Below are positions 51,796-59,008 of a stretch of DNA of 64,000 bases, one piece after another; the first letter of the stretch is position 1, and every line of letters begins with the position of its first letter. The position numbers and the translations under genes were made by a program. This stretch comes from Cupriavidus necator (GTDB lineage Bacteria > Pseudomonadota > Gammaproteobacteria > Burkholderiales > Burkholderiaceae): the NCBI RefSeq assembly GCF_013141915.1, contig NZ_SROX01000007.1:248001-312000 (forward strand), written 5' to 3'. The notes under the pieces were generated by a model. That model saw only the letters and a list, made by a program, of their open reading frames with translations. It was not told where the DNA came from and made no database searches.

Positions 51796-51821
51796 AACCC
51801 CGCCCCAAGGCGGGGTTTTTT
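51796..51821 (+). terminator. Terminator of the cold-shock gene
   Basis: AACCCCGCC (51796-51804), loop CCAA, GGCGGGGTT (51809-51817) and a T-run. It isolates the origin region from cold-shock gene transcription. Confidence 0.9.
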
Positions 51822-52186
51822 GTTTTCTGGCGCAGCATCACGGCGCGGCCTCGCCTGCTGCGCTGTCTCCGCCTCCGTTTCTCGGCCCTTCCCCTCCCTC
51901 GGCCTGATTGGCAAGCGCTCGTCGGCGCCGCGCCCCCTTCTACCTACCTCGCAGAAACGGGTACGCCATGTTGCACCGCGGGAGCGGCGGGCCTTCGTCC
52001 CTCCCCGCAGAAACGGGTACGCCCCGACACCGTGAGCTTCCTGCTTACAGCGTATCGCGACGCAGAAACGGGTACGCGTTGGCCTCCGATCGCGCCCAGT
52101 GCCTCCGCCAGGCACGCAGAAACGGGTACGCAGCGAATTCTTTTAGTGTCCCCGTTGACCCTCCGGAACGTCGCCGAGGCCCGGAC

Positions 52187-52195
52187 TTATCCACA
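52187..52195 (+). other. Perfect DnaA box
   Basis: TTATCCACA, the exact DnaA consensus, within the distal repeat cluster. Confidence 0.75.
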
Positions 52196-52424
52196 TCCCC
52201 GACCCTGGCCGGCTAACGCAGAAACGGGTACGCCGCATGCTGCGGCGCAGAACCGGGCTGCGGGGCCGCGCCGTGCTGTGCCTCGCAGATTCGGGTACGG
52301 CGTTTGCTCCAGTTGCCGGACAGGCGCGTTCGCAGAATCGGGTACGCATCGGTGAAGTCTCGCCATACGGCTAGCTAGGGGAGCCAAGTCTCACCGTAAG
52401 GCGTCGCAGAAATGGGTACGGGCC

Positions 52425-52540
52425 GCCCATCGCCTTATTCGCTCACGTATACGTTGGGTGTAAGTACTAGCTTTTTTTGTAAAGCGCCTGTATAATGGAA
52501 ACTTGGTCAAAGTACCGTAGTGGTTTAGGAAATTCCTGAC
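52425..52540. other. AT-rich stretch, candidate unwinding element
   Basis: The most AT-rich part of the origin, with CTTTTTTTGTAAAG (52471-52484), TATAAT (52491-52496) and one of two TCACGTATACG copies (52443-52453). It separates repeats 52405 and 52540, leaving one of the widest gaps in the array. It could be the DNA-unwinding element, or a promoter for a short regulatory RNA. Confidence 0.5.
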
Positions 52541-52781
52541 GCAGAAACGGGTACGGGCGGCGTCGCAGCATCGCCGGCCGAGCCCGCAGAAATGGGTACG
52601 GCTCGGGCGATCCACGCTGGCATGGCTCGTTCGCAGAAATGGGTACGCCGCAGAAACAGGTACGCGAAAGCGGCCAGGCGCGGCAGATCTGAGGCCAACG
52701 CAGAATCGGGTACGCTTCGGCGGGCGTTTTCGCAGAAACGGGTACGCAGCGCGCCTTAGGGGACCAGCCGGGCACTGGAGC

Positions 52782-52798
52782 GCGAACTTGTTTCTGCG
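52782..52798 (-). repeat. Reverse origin repeat of the GTTCGC class
   Basis: GCGAACTTGTTTCTGCG: on the minus strand it reads CGCAGAAACAAGTTCGC, sharing the GTTCGC end of the proximal iterons. It lies beside two DnaA-like boxes. Confidence 0.6.
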
Positions 52799-52947
52799 TG
52801 GATAAGCCCGCGGCGGCGCAGTTATCCACCGGTTTTGGGCGACAGTGGCGGCTCAATCCGCCAGGCAGGCGACTATCTCGCAGAATCGGGTACGCTTTGC
52901 GGGCTCCCGCCTGTGGAGAAGCCTGTGGGCCACGCGACTTATCCCCG
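52797..52947. other. Group of DnaA-like boxes
   Basis: CGTGGATAA (52797-52805, minus strand TTATCCACG), TTATCCACC (52822-52830), TGTGGAGAA (52912-52920, minus strand TTCTCCACA) and TTATCCCCG (52939-52947). Each differs from TTATCCACA by one or two bases. They sit immediately left of the tight iterons, as in many plasmid-type origins. One further repeat (52879-52895) is interleaved. Confidence 0.6.
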
Positions 52948-53051
52948 CAGAATCCGGTTCGCAGCGGCCGCAGATACAGGTTCGGTTGGTCGCAGATACG
53001 GGTTCGCCCCTTCGCTGAATCGGGTACGGATCGCCGCAGAATCGGGTTCGC
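52879..53051 (+). repeat. Proximal iterons, five with 22-23 bp period
   Basis: Copies start at 52946, 52969, 52991, 53013 and 53035 (steps of 23, 22, 22, 22), with a detached copy at 52879. Four of the five end in GGTTCG instead of the GGTACG of other copies. A period of two helical turns puts all sites on one face of the DNA, the hallmark of iterons bound by a plasmid Rep initiator. The divergent base suggests different affinity from the distal and outlying copies. Confidence 0.88.
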
Positions 53052-53090
53052 CGGGCGCTCATTTTCCCTTATGAATCAACGGGCTCGACT

Positions 53091-53186
53091 TCACGTATAC
53101 GGTTTACAAGTAGTTAACCCGTATCGGTATCGTTTACTGGTAGCTGATGGCTGGCGAACCGTGGACAACCCTGCCGGGTTGCCCAC
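53091..53186 (+). promoter_or_regulatory. repA promoter/operator region: CGTAT/GTTTAC repeats and 26-bp palindrome
   Basis: TCACGTATACG recurs at 53091-53101. GTTTAC occurs at 53102-53107 and 53132-53137, each preceded by CGTAT-like sequence and followed by GTAG. At 53161-53186 two 11-base arms (GTGGxCAACCC and GGGTTGxCCAC) flank a TGCC centre with one mismatch. Such elements between iterons and rep usually form the autoregulatory operator. Assignment is inferred. Confidence 0.55.
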
Positions 53187-53257
53187 CGTCCGCCACCATG
53201 CGACCAGCCATTGGATCCTCCCGGCTAGCAAGAACCCCGCGAGCAATGCCGTCGCAT

Positions 53258-53274
53258 ATGTACCTGTTTCTGCG
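53258..53274 (-). repeat. Reverse repeat immediately before repA
   Basis: ATGTACCTGTTTCTGCG; three mismatches to the consensus. Its right edge contains the GTG that could serve as an alternative repA start (53274). A bound initiator here would cover the repA leader. Confidence 0.65.
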
Positions 53275-53327
53275 TGACAAGCTTTGCGGCTTCGAGTACA
53301 AAGGCGGGTAATCCGAAGCCAGCCACT

Positions 53328-54419
53328 ATGCCCATCAAACGCTCCCCGGCCACCACGGGGGGAAGCGTCCTCGACCTGGACGCCGAACCCTCCCGCATCA
53401 TTGTTCCCGGCAACGAGAACAACCTGGTCCCGTCCGAGAAATTCCAGCGCCTGTTCGACGAAGCGCAGGCCATGGAGCGCGAAGACGCCTGGCAAAGCGG
53501 CGAGGTCGGCTTCCTCAGCCGCGCCAGCGTCCAGGTCACGCTGCCATATCGCGCGCCCAAGGGCGCTCCGCCCGTCTGGACCCGCACCAGCGGCAATATT
53601 TCGCTGATGATCCAGCCTGGCTATTTCACGCAGCAACGCTCCGAACGCGCCACCAACGGCCGCCAGAAGCTGGTTTCGGAGACGGTGTCGCTGGGGTACC
53701 CGTACGGCTCCTATCCGCGCCTGATGCTGGCCTGGATCGGCAAGGAGATCATGGCGAAGAAAAAGCGCGGCGAGTTCACCGGCACGGTGGAAGACCGACG
53801 TATCTCGCTCGGCAACTCGCTGTCCGAGTTCATGTACAACCTCGGCATCCCGATGGCCACCGGGGGCAAGCGCGGCACCATGACGCTGGTACGCCAGCAG
53901 ATGATCCGCCTGTTCTCGGCGACCATCGCGATCGTGCAGAACAAGTCGACGCCAAGCCAGAACCAGAATCCGAACCACGAGCCGCTGTCGATCGATCGCG
54001 TGGGCTACCTGCTGGCCGATCAGCTGTCGACGTGGTGGGATCCGATGCAGCCGGGCCAGGGCTCGATGTTCGAGAGCTTCGTGGTACTGTCCGAGCCTTT
54101 CTTCAACGAGCTGGTCAATCGGCCGGTGCCGGTGGACATGCGCGCGCTGAAGGCCTTGAAGCAGTCGCCGTTCGCGCTTGACGTGTACTCGTGGTTGACT
54201 TACCGGTTCTTCACGATTCAGCGCCGTACCGAGATCCCCTGGGAAGCGCTGCAGATGCAGTTCGGCACGGAAACCGAAAGTGAGCGCAAGTTCCGCGCGC
54301 TGTTCCGCAAGGCCCTGAAGGACGTGCTGGTGGTCTACCCCGGCGCCAAGGTGGACGCGGATTCGTCCAAGGCGCTGATCCTGCAGCCGTCGCGCACCAG
54401 CGTGCGCAAGCTGGGCTGA
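53328..54419 (+). CDS. repA: Plasmid-type replication initiator protein RepA
   Basis: A 363-residue initiator resembling plasmid RepA proteins of the PF04796 type, used by secondary replicons of Cupriavidus and relatives. Recognisable segments include WTRTSGNISLMIQPGYF, GYPYGSYPRLMLAWIGKEIM, SLSEFMYNLGIPMATGGKRGTMTLVRQQM and the C-terminal winged-helix region ALKQSPFALDVYSWLTYRFFTIQRRTEIPWEALQMQFG. ATG 53328 was chosen; GTG 53274 would add 18 residues and lies in a repeat copy. It presumably binds the 22-bp iterons upstream to open the origin, and may repress itself at the palindrome. A strong terminator follows, shared with the convergent cold-shock gene. Confidence 0.9.
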   Translation: MPIKRSPATTGGSVLDLDAEPSRIIVPGNENNLVPSEKFQRLFDEAQAMEREDAWQSGEVGFLSRASVQVTLPYRAPKGAPPVWTRTSGNISLMIQPGYFTQQRSERATNGRQKLVSETVSLGYPYGSYPRLMLAWIGKEIMAKKKRGEFTGTVEDRRISLGNSLSEFMYNLGIPMATGGKRGTMTLVRQQMIRLFSATIAIVQNKSTPSQNQNPNHEPLSIDRVGYLLADQLSTWWDPMQPGQGSMFESFVVLSEPFFNELVNRPVPVDMRALKALKQSPFALDVYSWLTYRFFTIQRRTEIPWEALQMQFGTETESERKFRALFRKALKDVLVVYPGAKVDADSSKALILQPSRTSVRKLG

Positions 54420-54448
54420 ACCGCGCCGCGGGCGGACAGGCCTGGATG

Positions 54449-54483
54449 CAAAAAAGGCAAGCGTGAAACGCTTGCCTTTTTTG
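54449..54483. terminator. Bidirectional terminator between repA and the second cold-shock gene
   Basis: GGCAAGCGT (54456-54464) and ACGCTTGCC (54468-54476) form a 9-bp stem flanked by an A-run on the left and TTTTTT on the right. It serves both convergent genes. Confidence 0.9.
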
Positions 54484-54533
54484 TTGCCCGTCGCGCATGC
54501 ATCGCGGCGGGCGAGGGGTCAGCCGAGGCTGGA

Positions 54534-54737
54534 TCAGGCGGGCTTGATGGCCGAAGCCTGCAGGCCCTTCGGGCCTTGCTTGACTTCAAACGTCACGCGC
54601 TGCCCGTCCTTCAGGGTCTTGAAGCCCGAGCCCTGGATTTCCGAGAAGTGCGCGAACAGGTCTGCACCACCGTCGTCCGGGGTAATAAAGCCAAAGCCCT
54701 TGGTCTCGTTGAACCACTTGACCGTACCGGTTGCCAT
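54534..54737 (-). CDS. Cold-shock protein (CspA family)
   Basis: A 67-residue cold-shock domain ([31 protein letters not shown]) with both RNP motifs. ATG 54737 follows AAGGA. It is a paralogue of the gene at 51548 but diverged ([14 protein letters not shown] versus [14 protein letters not shown]), and lies head-to-head with parA and tail-to-tail with repA. The long A/T-rich leader is typical of cold-induced csp genes. Confidence 0.96.
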   Translation of the reverse strand: MATGTVKWFNETKGFGFITPDDGGADLFAHFSEIQGSGFKTLKDGQRVTFEVKQGPKGLQASAIKPA

Positions 54738-55037
54738 AGGAATTTCCTTTTCGAAGCAAGTTCTTGTACACAACGCAAACAACCGTTCAAGCACGTTGAG
54801 TTCTCGTAGATACCGAACGGAAGCCGACGAGGTGACACGACTTGACTCGACTGTAGCGCGCATCATAACCACTTTGGATTACGGTGTCATGTGCGGCGTA
54901 ATGCGCACTACAGATACTTTAGGCACATTCCGGCCTCCTTTTCAAGCAATTTTTCCTTCTTGTGTGTTTTCGGGCGTCGAACCACCAGTTCGGCCTCCTG
55001 GCGGTTGAAACACAAATTTTGTTAAATTGGAAAACGG

Positions 55038-55066
55038 TTGATGCGTCACCTGGTTTTGGCTACAGT
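55038..55066 (+). promoter_or_regulatory. Likely parA promoter
   Basis: -35 TTGATG and -10 TACAGT separated by 17 bases, followed 24 bases later by the parS palindrome, so ParB (or ParA) bound there could repress par transcription. Confidence 0.55.
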
Positions 55067-55089
55067 TGCGCCTTAAGAATCAAACTGCG

Positions 55090-55105
55090 CTTTCAGCGCT
55101 GAAAG
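55090..55105. other. parS candidate 1
   Basis: CTTTCAGCGCTGAAAG, a perfect 16-bp palindrome ten bases before the parA start codon. It recurs (14 bp) inside parB, and chromid parS sites are palindromes of this size located next to parAB. Confidence 0.78.
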
Positions 55106-55114
55106 AGAGGTCGT

Positions 55115-55774
55115 GTGGCAGCCAAAATCATTACGGTCTTTAACCAGAAAGGGGGTTGCGGCAAGACCACGGTGAGCATGCACCTTGCCGGCACGCTGGG
55201 CCTGCGGGGTGCGCGATCGATGCTGGTCGACATGGACGAACAAGGCACCGCTACCCGTTGGGCGGCCCAGGCCAGCGATGAGCGGCCGTTCCCAGCCTCG
55301 GTGATCGGCCTCGCCCCATCCGGCGGCGCCATGCATCGCGAGGTCCGCAAATTTGTCCAGGATTATGACTACATCGTGGTGGATTGCCCGCCGGCAGTTC
55401 ATTCGGCGGCGCCATCCAGTGCGTTGCTGATCTCCGACCTCGCCATCATTCCCGTGGTGCCTTCGCCCCCGGACCTGTGGGCGGCAGTGGCCGCCAAAAC
55501 GCTTGCCCAGCACGCCCAGGTCCAGAACGAATCGCTGCTGATCCGGGTCATGGCCAATATGGTCCAGCGTCGCGTGTCGATTGCGCGCCAGGCGATTGAG
55601 ATCCTTGGCGACGATGGCGAGGTCCCGCTGTTGAATTCAATGATCGGGTCGCGTTCGGCGTTCCGCGAATGCCAGGCGATTGGCTGCACCGTGCATGGCG
55701 TGGCCGGCGCGCGCGAGGCGGTGCAGGAAGTCGACATGATGGTCGATGAAGTGTTGTCTTTGATTGAGCAATAG
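55115..55774 (+). CDS. parA: Partition ATPase ParA
   Basis: A 219-residue ParA/MinD-type ATPase that moves the replicon to daughter cells. The deviant Walker A is FNQKGGCGKTT (9-19) with signature lysine 12; Walker A' is MLVDMDEQGTATRW and Walker B YIVVDCPP. The short length with no N-terminal DNA-binding domain is that of type Ib-like or small chromosomal ParA proteins. GTG 55115 follows GAGAGG. parB follows after two bases. Confidence 0.95.
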   Translation: MAAKIITVFNQKGGCGKTTVSMHLAGTLGLRGARSMLVDMDEQGTATRWAAQASDERPFPASVIGLAPSGGAMHREVRKFVQDYDYIVVDCPPAVHSAAPSSALLISDLAIIPVVPSPPDLWAAVAAKTLAQHAQVQNESLLIRVMANMVQRRVSIARQAIEILGDDGEVPLLNSMIGSRSAFRECQAIGCTVHGVAGAREAVQEVDMMVDEVLSLIEQ

Positions 55775-55776
55775 GC

Positions 55777-56793
55777 ATGGCTACCAAATTGAAAAGCCTG
55801 AAGGCTGGCATGCTCGCCGGCATGGCGGCCGAGAAGAGCCGCAACGATACGATGGACCGCTTCGCGCGGGCGGAAGCCGCCATTTCCCAGCATCCGAACG
55901 GCCTGCTGCAGGGCAGGGGGGCGGTCGAATCGTCCCCCGGTTTCAGCGCTGAAAGTCTCGACGACGTTGCCGCGGGCCGGCAACTGATCCGGATTCCGCT
56001 GGCGCAGCTACATGACAACCCGCTGAATGCACGCCGCATCTACGACCCCGCGGTGGTGCAGGAACGCGCCGCTTCGATCGCCACGCACGGCCAGAAGACG
56101 CCTGGCCTGGCCGCGGCTGACCCGGCGCGCCCGGGCCATTACATCCTGATCGACGGCCATTACCGCAAGCGAGCCCTGGCATCCGCCGGCAAGCTTGAAA
56201 TGGAATGTTTTGTCGAGGACGACCTGAGCGACCTGGATTTCTACCGCTTGTCGTTCATGCTGAACGAGCAGCGCTCGGACCAGTCCGCCCTCGACAATGC
56301 CATTGCCTGGCGCCAGCTGCTTGACGAAGGCAAGGTCCAGAAGGAAGAGGAAATCTGCGAACTGACCGGCATCTCCGCCGGCACGGTGAACAAGACCCTG
56401 GCGTTGCTGCGCCTGCCGGAGTCGGTGCTGGGCGTGATGCTCGAACGCCCGAGCGCGATCGGGATTGCCGCCGGCTACGAACTGACGCTGTACTTCAAGC
56501 TGGTGGGCGAAGAGCGGACCCGCGAACTGGCGGCGCGGATCATCCACGACGGGCTGTCCAGCCGCGAAGTCGAGGCGATTCGCAAGCAGGCGCAGGAAGG
56601 CAAGGCGCGCAAGGTCAAGGAGATCAGCCGGCAATACAAGATCCGGACCGACAGCGGCCAGTTGCTGGGCACCATCAAGGAATGGGATTCCGGACGCGTG
56701 ATGCTGGACGTGCAACTGACCGACCGCAGCGCGCGCGAGGCGCTGGTTGAAGCGCTGAAGTCGCGCTTTGGACTCGACAAGACCTTGCTCTGA
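55777..56793 (+). CDS. parB: Centromere-binding protein ParB
   Basis: A 338-residue ParB. The CTP-binding N-domain shows IRIPLAQLHDNPLNARRIYD and YILIDGHYRKRAL; the helix-turn-helix is EEEICELTGISAGTVNKTLALLRLP (about 190-215), and the C-terminal part dimerises. The CTPase motif is degenerate (GHYRKRA instead of GERRxRA), as in plasmid and chromid ParBs. The second parS candidate lies in its codons 55-60. It is cotranscribed with parA. Confidence 0.93.
   Translation: MATKLKSLKAGMLAGMAAEKSRNDTMDRFARAEAAISQHPNGLLQGRGAVESSPGFSAESLDDVAAGRQLIRIPLAQLHDNPLNARRIYDPAVVQERAASIATHGQKTPGLAAADPARPGHYILIDGHYRKRALASAGKLEMECFVEDDLSDLDFYRLSFMLNEQRSDQSALDNAIAWRQLLDEGKVQKEEEICELTGISAGTVNKTLALLRLPESVLGVMLERPSAIGIAAGYELTLYFKLVGEERTRELAARIIHDGLSSREVEAIRKQAQEGKARKVKEISRQYKIRTDSGQLLGTIKEWDSGRVMLDVQLTDRSAREALVEALKSRFGLDKTLL
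55941..55954. other. parS candidate 2, inside parB
   Basis: TTTCAGCGCTGAAA, a perfect 14-bp palindrome identical to the core of the site before parA, 850 bases away. It encodes FSAES in ParB. Confidence 0.72.
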
Positions 56794-56891
56794 AACGGGC
56801 GCCCGCCTGGCTCCGCGGTGACGCGGACGCCGAACTGACAGGCGGGGCGCGCGACTATGCGGGGGCAGTGGCGACACTGCCCTCCTTGTTT

Positions 56892-58487
56892 TCAGGCCAT
56901 CAGATCGCGCGGCGAACGCGCCGGGAATGCCGGATCACAGCACTTGCGGTAGCGCGCCAGCGTACTGGCAAGCAAGGCGTGCAGGCCGCGCACCGAATAG
57001 CCCCCCAAAGGCTGTGCCGCGCGCTTGCGGCAGGCGCGCCCTGTGGGCGGCGCCGCCGCCGGACCGATCAGGCAGGCGTCCTCCATGCCGGGCCCATCCC
57101 ATTGCAGCTGGCGGTCCTGCCAGTGGCGCGCCAGCGCAACCCGTGTCGCTGGCGCAAGTCTTCTTGATGGGCGGGACGCGTCTACATCATGGCCCACGTT
57201 GCCGGGTTCGACAGCCTTGGCGTCTGCGGGCCCAACTGGGGACAGCGATCGCAACGTCGCCGATGCCAGCTGATCCAGGCTGAGCCGTTGCTCGCGCAAC
57301 AGCAGGATGGCGGCGTGCGCGGCGCGGTAGCGCTGTCCATGGCTGGCTTCGGCCCGCGCCGCCAGCCATGACAGCAAGGCGACAACACTGTCGTCCGGCA
57401 GCGGAGCGCGGGCGGGCAGCGCAGCCGCCACCGCTTCGGGGTTCGCTGCCAGTTCCGTCCCGGTCTGCGCGGGCCAGCGTGCCGCACAAACATAGCCGTT
57501 ATCGTGCAGCCACCGGAACAAGGCAGCCAGCACGCGCTGGCTGTGACGCTGGCTGGCCGGGCTCAGCGGGCCGGTCAGTGGCCGCCACGCGGCCTGGTGC
57601 CGCGGCGCGCGCGGCCCGCACCAGCGGCTGGCGGGTTCGGGGCTGGCCAGGAAAGCCAGGTAGGCCTGGTGATCGTCCAGGCCCAGTTGCAACAGCCCCT
57701 TGCCGCGCTCAAGCGCGGCCCACAGCAACAACCGCTCGGCCTCCTTGCGATACGCGGCAAAAGTGCTGGCATGGCCTGCAGCGTCGCGCAACCATGCCTT
57801 GACCACCGTCACGCCCTGGCTGTACGGGCAGGCGTCGCCTGCACTGGTGGCCGGCGCCTCTCTCAGCCACTCGAGCGGCAATGGCTGGCGCAGCGCCGGA
57901 CTCAGCGCCATCGGTTGCAGCGGCGCACGGTTGCCGACGTGCGCGTGCAGCAGCGGTGCGCCATCCACGCCCTTGAAGACCGCGCGATGCTCGCCGAGCC
58001 AGCGGTTGATGGCGGCGCCGGCGAGGGCACCAATGCGCGGCACCGCTCGCCACCACGCCGTACCACGCAGGTTGGCCAGGCCTAAAAGAGCCTCAAGACT
58101 CACAATTCCGGCATTGCGCAGGCGCCGCGCCAGTGCGGGGGCAAACCACAGTTCCACGCTGTGCTGGGCCTGGGGAGCCGCCGTGCCAAGCCGTTCCAGT
58201 TCACCGAGCGCATCCACCCGGCGATCCATCCCCCGGTTCGAGCGCCCGGGGCCGGCCAGCAGCAGGTCGGCCAGGTCGGCGCGCCCGTGCAGATGCGCCA
58301 GTTGAACCATGCGATCACGCAAGCCCAGCAGGATCCGCAGCGCCGACTCCGCCCCTGCGTCGTCGTCATCGGCGTCATCCGCCAGATAGCGGGGGACCAC
58401 CATGGTGGCAGGCATGCCTTGGACATAGGCGCGTACGGCGGCGAACTCGCTGCGGGTAAGGCTGACTGCGGGGATGGCAGGAATCAT
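56892..58487 (-). CDS. Phage-integrase-type protein with N-terminal DUF3701 domain
   Basis: A 531-residue protein. The N-terminus (LTRSEFAAVRAYVQGMPATMVVPRYLADD, then ALRILLGLRDRMVQLAHLHGRADLADLLLAG) matches the DUF3701 domain that accompanies tyrosine recombinases on Burkholderiaceae replicons. The middle resembles a core-binding domain (YSQGVTVVKAWLRDAAGHASTFAAYRKEAERLLLWA). The C-terminal catalytic domain is degenerate: no clear HxxR box or terminal catalytic Tyr is visible (GYSVRGLHALLASTLARYRKCC). It may resolve chromid dimers near the origin or be a DNA-binding remnant. It ends convergent to parB. Confidence 0.72.
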   Translation of the reverse strand: MIPAIPAVSLTRSEFAAVRAYVQGMPATMVVPRYLADDADDDDAGAESALRILLGLRDRMVQLAHLHGRADLADLLLAGPGRSNRGMDRRVDALGELERLGTAAPQAQHSVELWFAPALARRLRNAGIVSLEALLGLANLRGTAWWRAVPRIGALAGAAINRWLGEHRAVFKGVDGAPLLHAHVGNRAPLQPMALSPALRQPLPLEWLREAPATSAGDACPYSQGVTVVKAWLRDAAGHASTFAAYRKEAERLLLWAALERGKGLLQLGLDDHQAYLAFLASPEPASRWCGPRAPRHQAAWRPLTGPLSPASQRHSQRVLAALFRWLHDNGYVCAARWPAQTGTELAANPEAVAAALPARAPLPDDSVVALLSWLAARAEASHGQRYRAAHAAILLLREQRLSLDQLASATLRSLSPVGPADAKAVEPGNVGHDVDASRPSRRLAPATRVALARHWQDRQLQWDGPGMEDACLIGPAAAPPTGRACRKRAAQPLGGYSVRGLHALLASTLARYRKCCDPAFPARSPRDLMA

Positions 58488-59008
58488 TGCGCAGTATCGC
58501 TAACTTATTGATTTATAAGGCACCCAGCCCAAGGCAGAAATCATCCGACCCGAAATGCATAGCAAAATGCAATGCCGATAATTTTATGCGACATGGCGCG
58601 GCATGCACAGTCCCTCAGCCGTGATTCCAGCCATATGCTCGAACCAATCGGCATAAGACCGGGCGAGCGGCGCCGCAGCGCGCCGGTTGGGGATTACCCG
58701 CTGCAGCGCACCATGACCTTGCATTCGCCGGGCGTGTTTCATATGCTGCAGCTCAGGAGTTATAAATACTTAGATCAGACTTCAGCCGAATCTAAGGCTC
58801 TTGCAACACAAGCGTTTCACACGCAAACCGGGGCGATCCGGTATCTCCAGGATGAGGACGACCTGCAGCCAGACGGGAAGGCTGCACGGCGCCCCCGGAG
58901 CACTGGCGGATCGTATGGAGGTGCAACCGCAGGATAGCGGGGCACGTCCGACAAGCAAGTACGGATTGTCGCGGGGTCCGTGCTTGCCGCAATAATAAGA
59001 GAGCGGCC
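58488..59008. other. Gap between the integrase-like and LuxR-type genes
   Basis: About 520 bases, including AT-rich patches at 58500-58580 and 58755-58800. The inverted repeat CTTAGAT-N14-ATCTAAG (58769-58796) follows TTATAAAT and could be an operator for the LuxR-type gene. An open frame at 58572-58937 has no recognised product and is not called. Confidence 0.5.

Larger units (their letters stand above)
51950..52747 (+). repeat. Distal cluster of 14 forward 17-bp repeats
   Basis: Starts at 51950, 52006, 52061, 52115, 52217, 52284, 52331, 52405, 52540, 52585, 52632, 52649, 52699 and 52731. The consensus is CGCAGAAACGGGTACGC; bases 8-9 vary most (AC, TC, AT) while CGCAGA and GGTACG are nearly fixed. 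The first four lie 54-56 bases apart, and several others 45-50, which is roughly five helical turns; two are directly adjacent (52632 and 52649). A decayed copy is at 52246. This spacing is unlike tight iterons and may serve looping or titration. Confidence 0.9.
51832..53327. other. Replication origin region of a second chromosome (chromid)
   Basis: About 1.5 kb of non-coding DNA directly upstream of repA. Seen in it: 20 forward and 2 reverse copies of a 17-bp repeat; at least one perfect DnaA box and four near matches; an AT-rich stretch (52425-52540); two copies of TCACGTATACG; a 26-bp palindrome; and the likely repA promoter. The layout is the iteron-plus-DnaA-box form of plasmid-derived origins. 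That replication starts here is inferred. Confidence 0.85.
54738..55114. other. AT-rich divergent region between csp and parA
   Basis: About 375 bases, among the most AT-rich in the window. It holds the csp leader and promoter (leftward), the parA promoter and one parS candidate. TTGATG (55038-55043), a 17-base spacer and TACAGT (55061-55066) make a plausible parA promoter. Confidence 0.6.

Noticed and set aside
51950..53051. CRISPR array
   Set aside because: Repeats are 17 bp, imperfect, with intervals from 0 to 131 bases, occur in both orientations and far outside the cluster, and there are no cas genes.
58572..58937. Possible 121-residue gene before the LuxR-type regulator
   Set aside because: No good ribosome site, no family similarity, and it spans a likely promoter with an inverted repeat.
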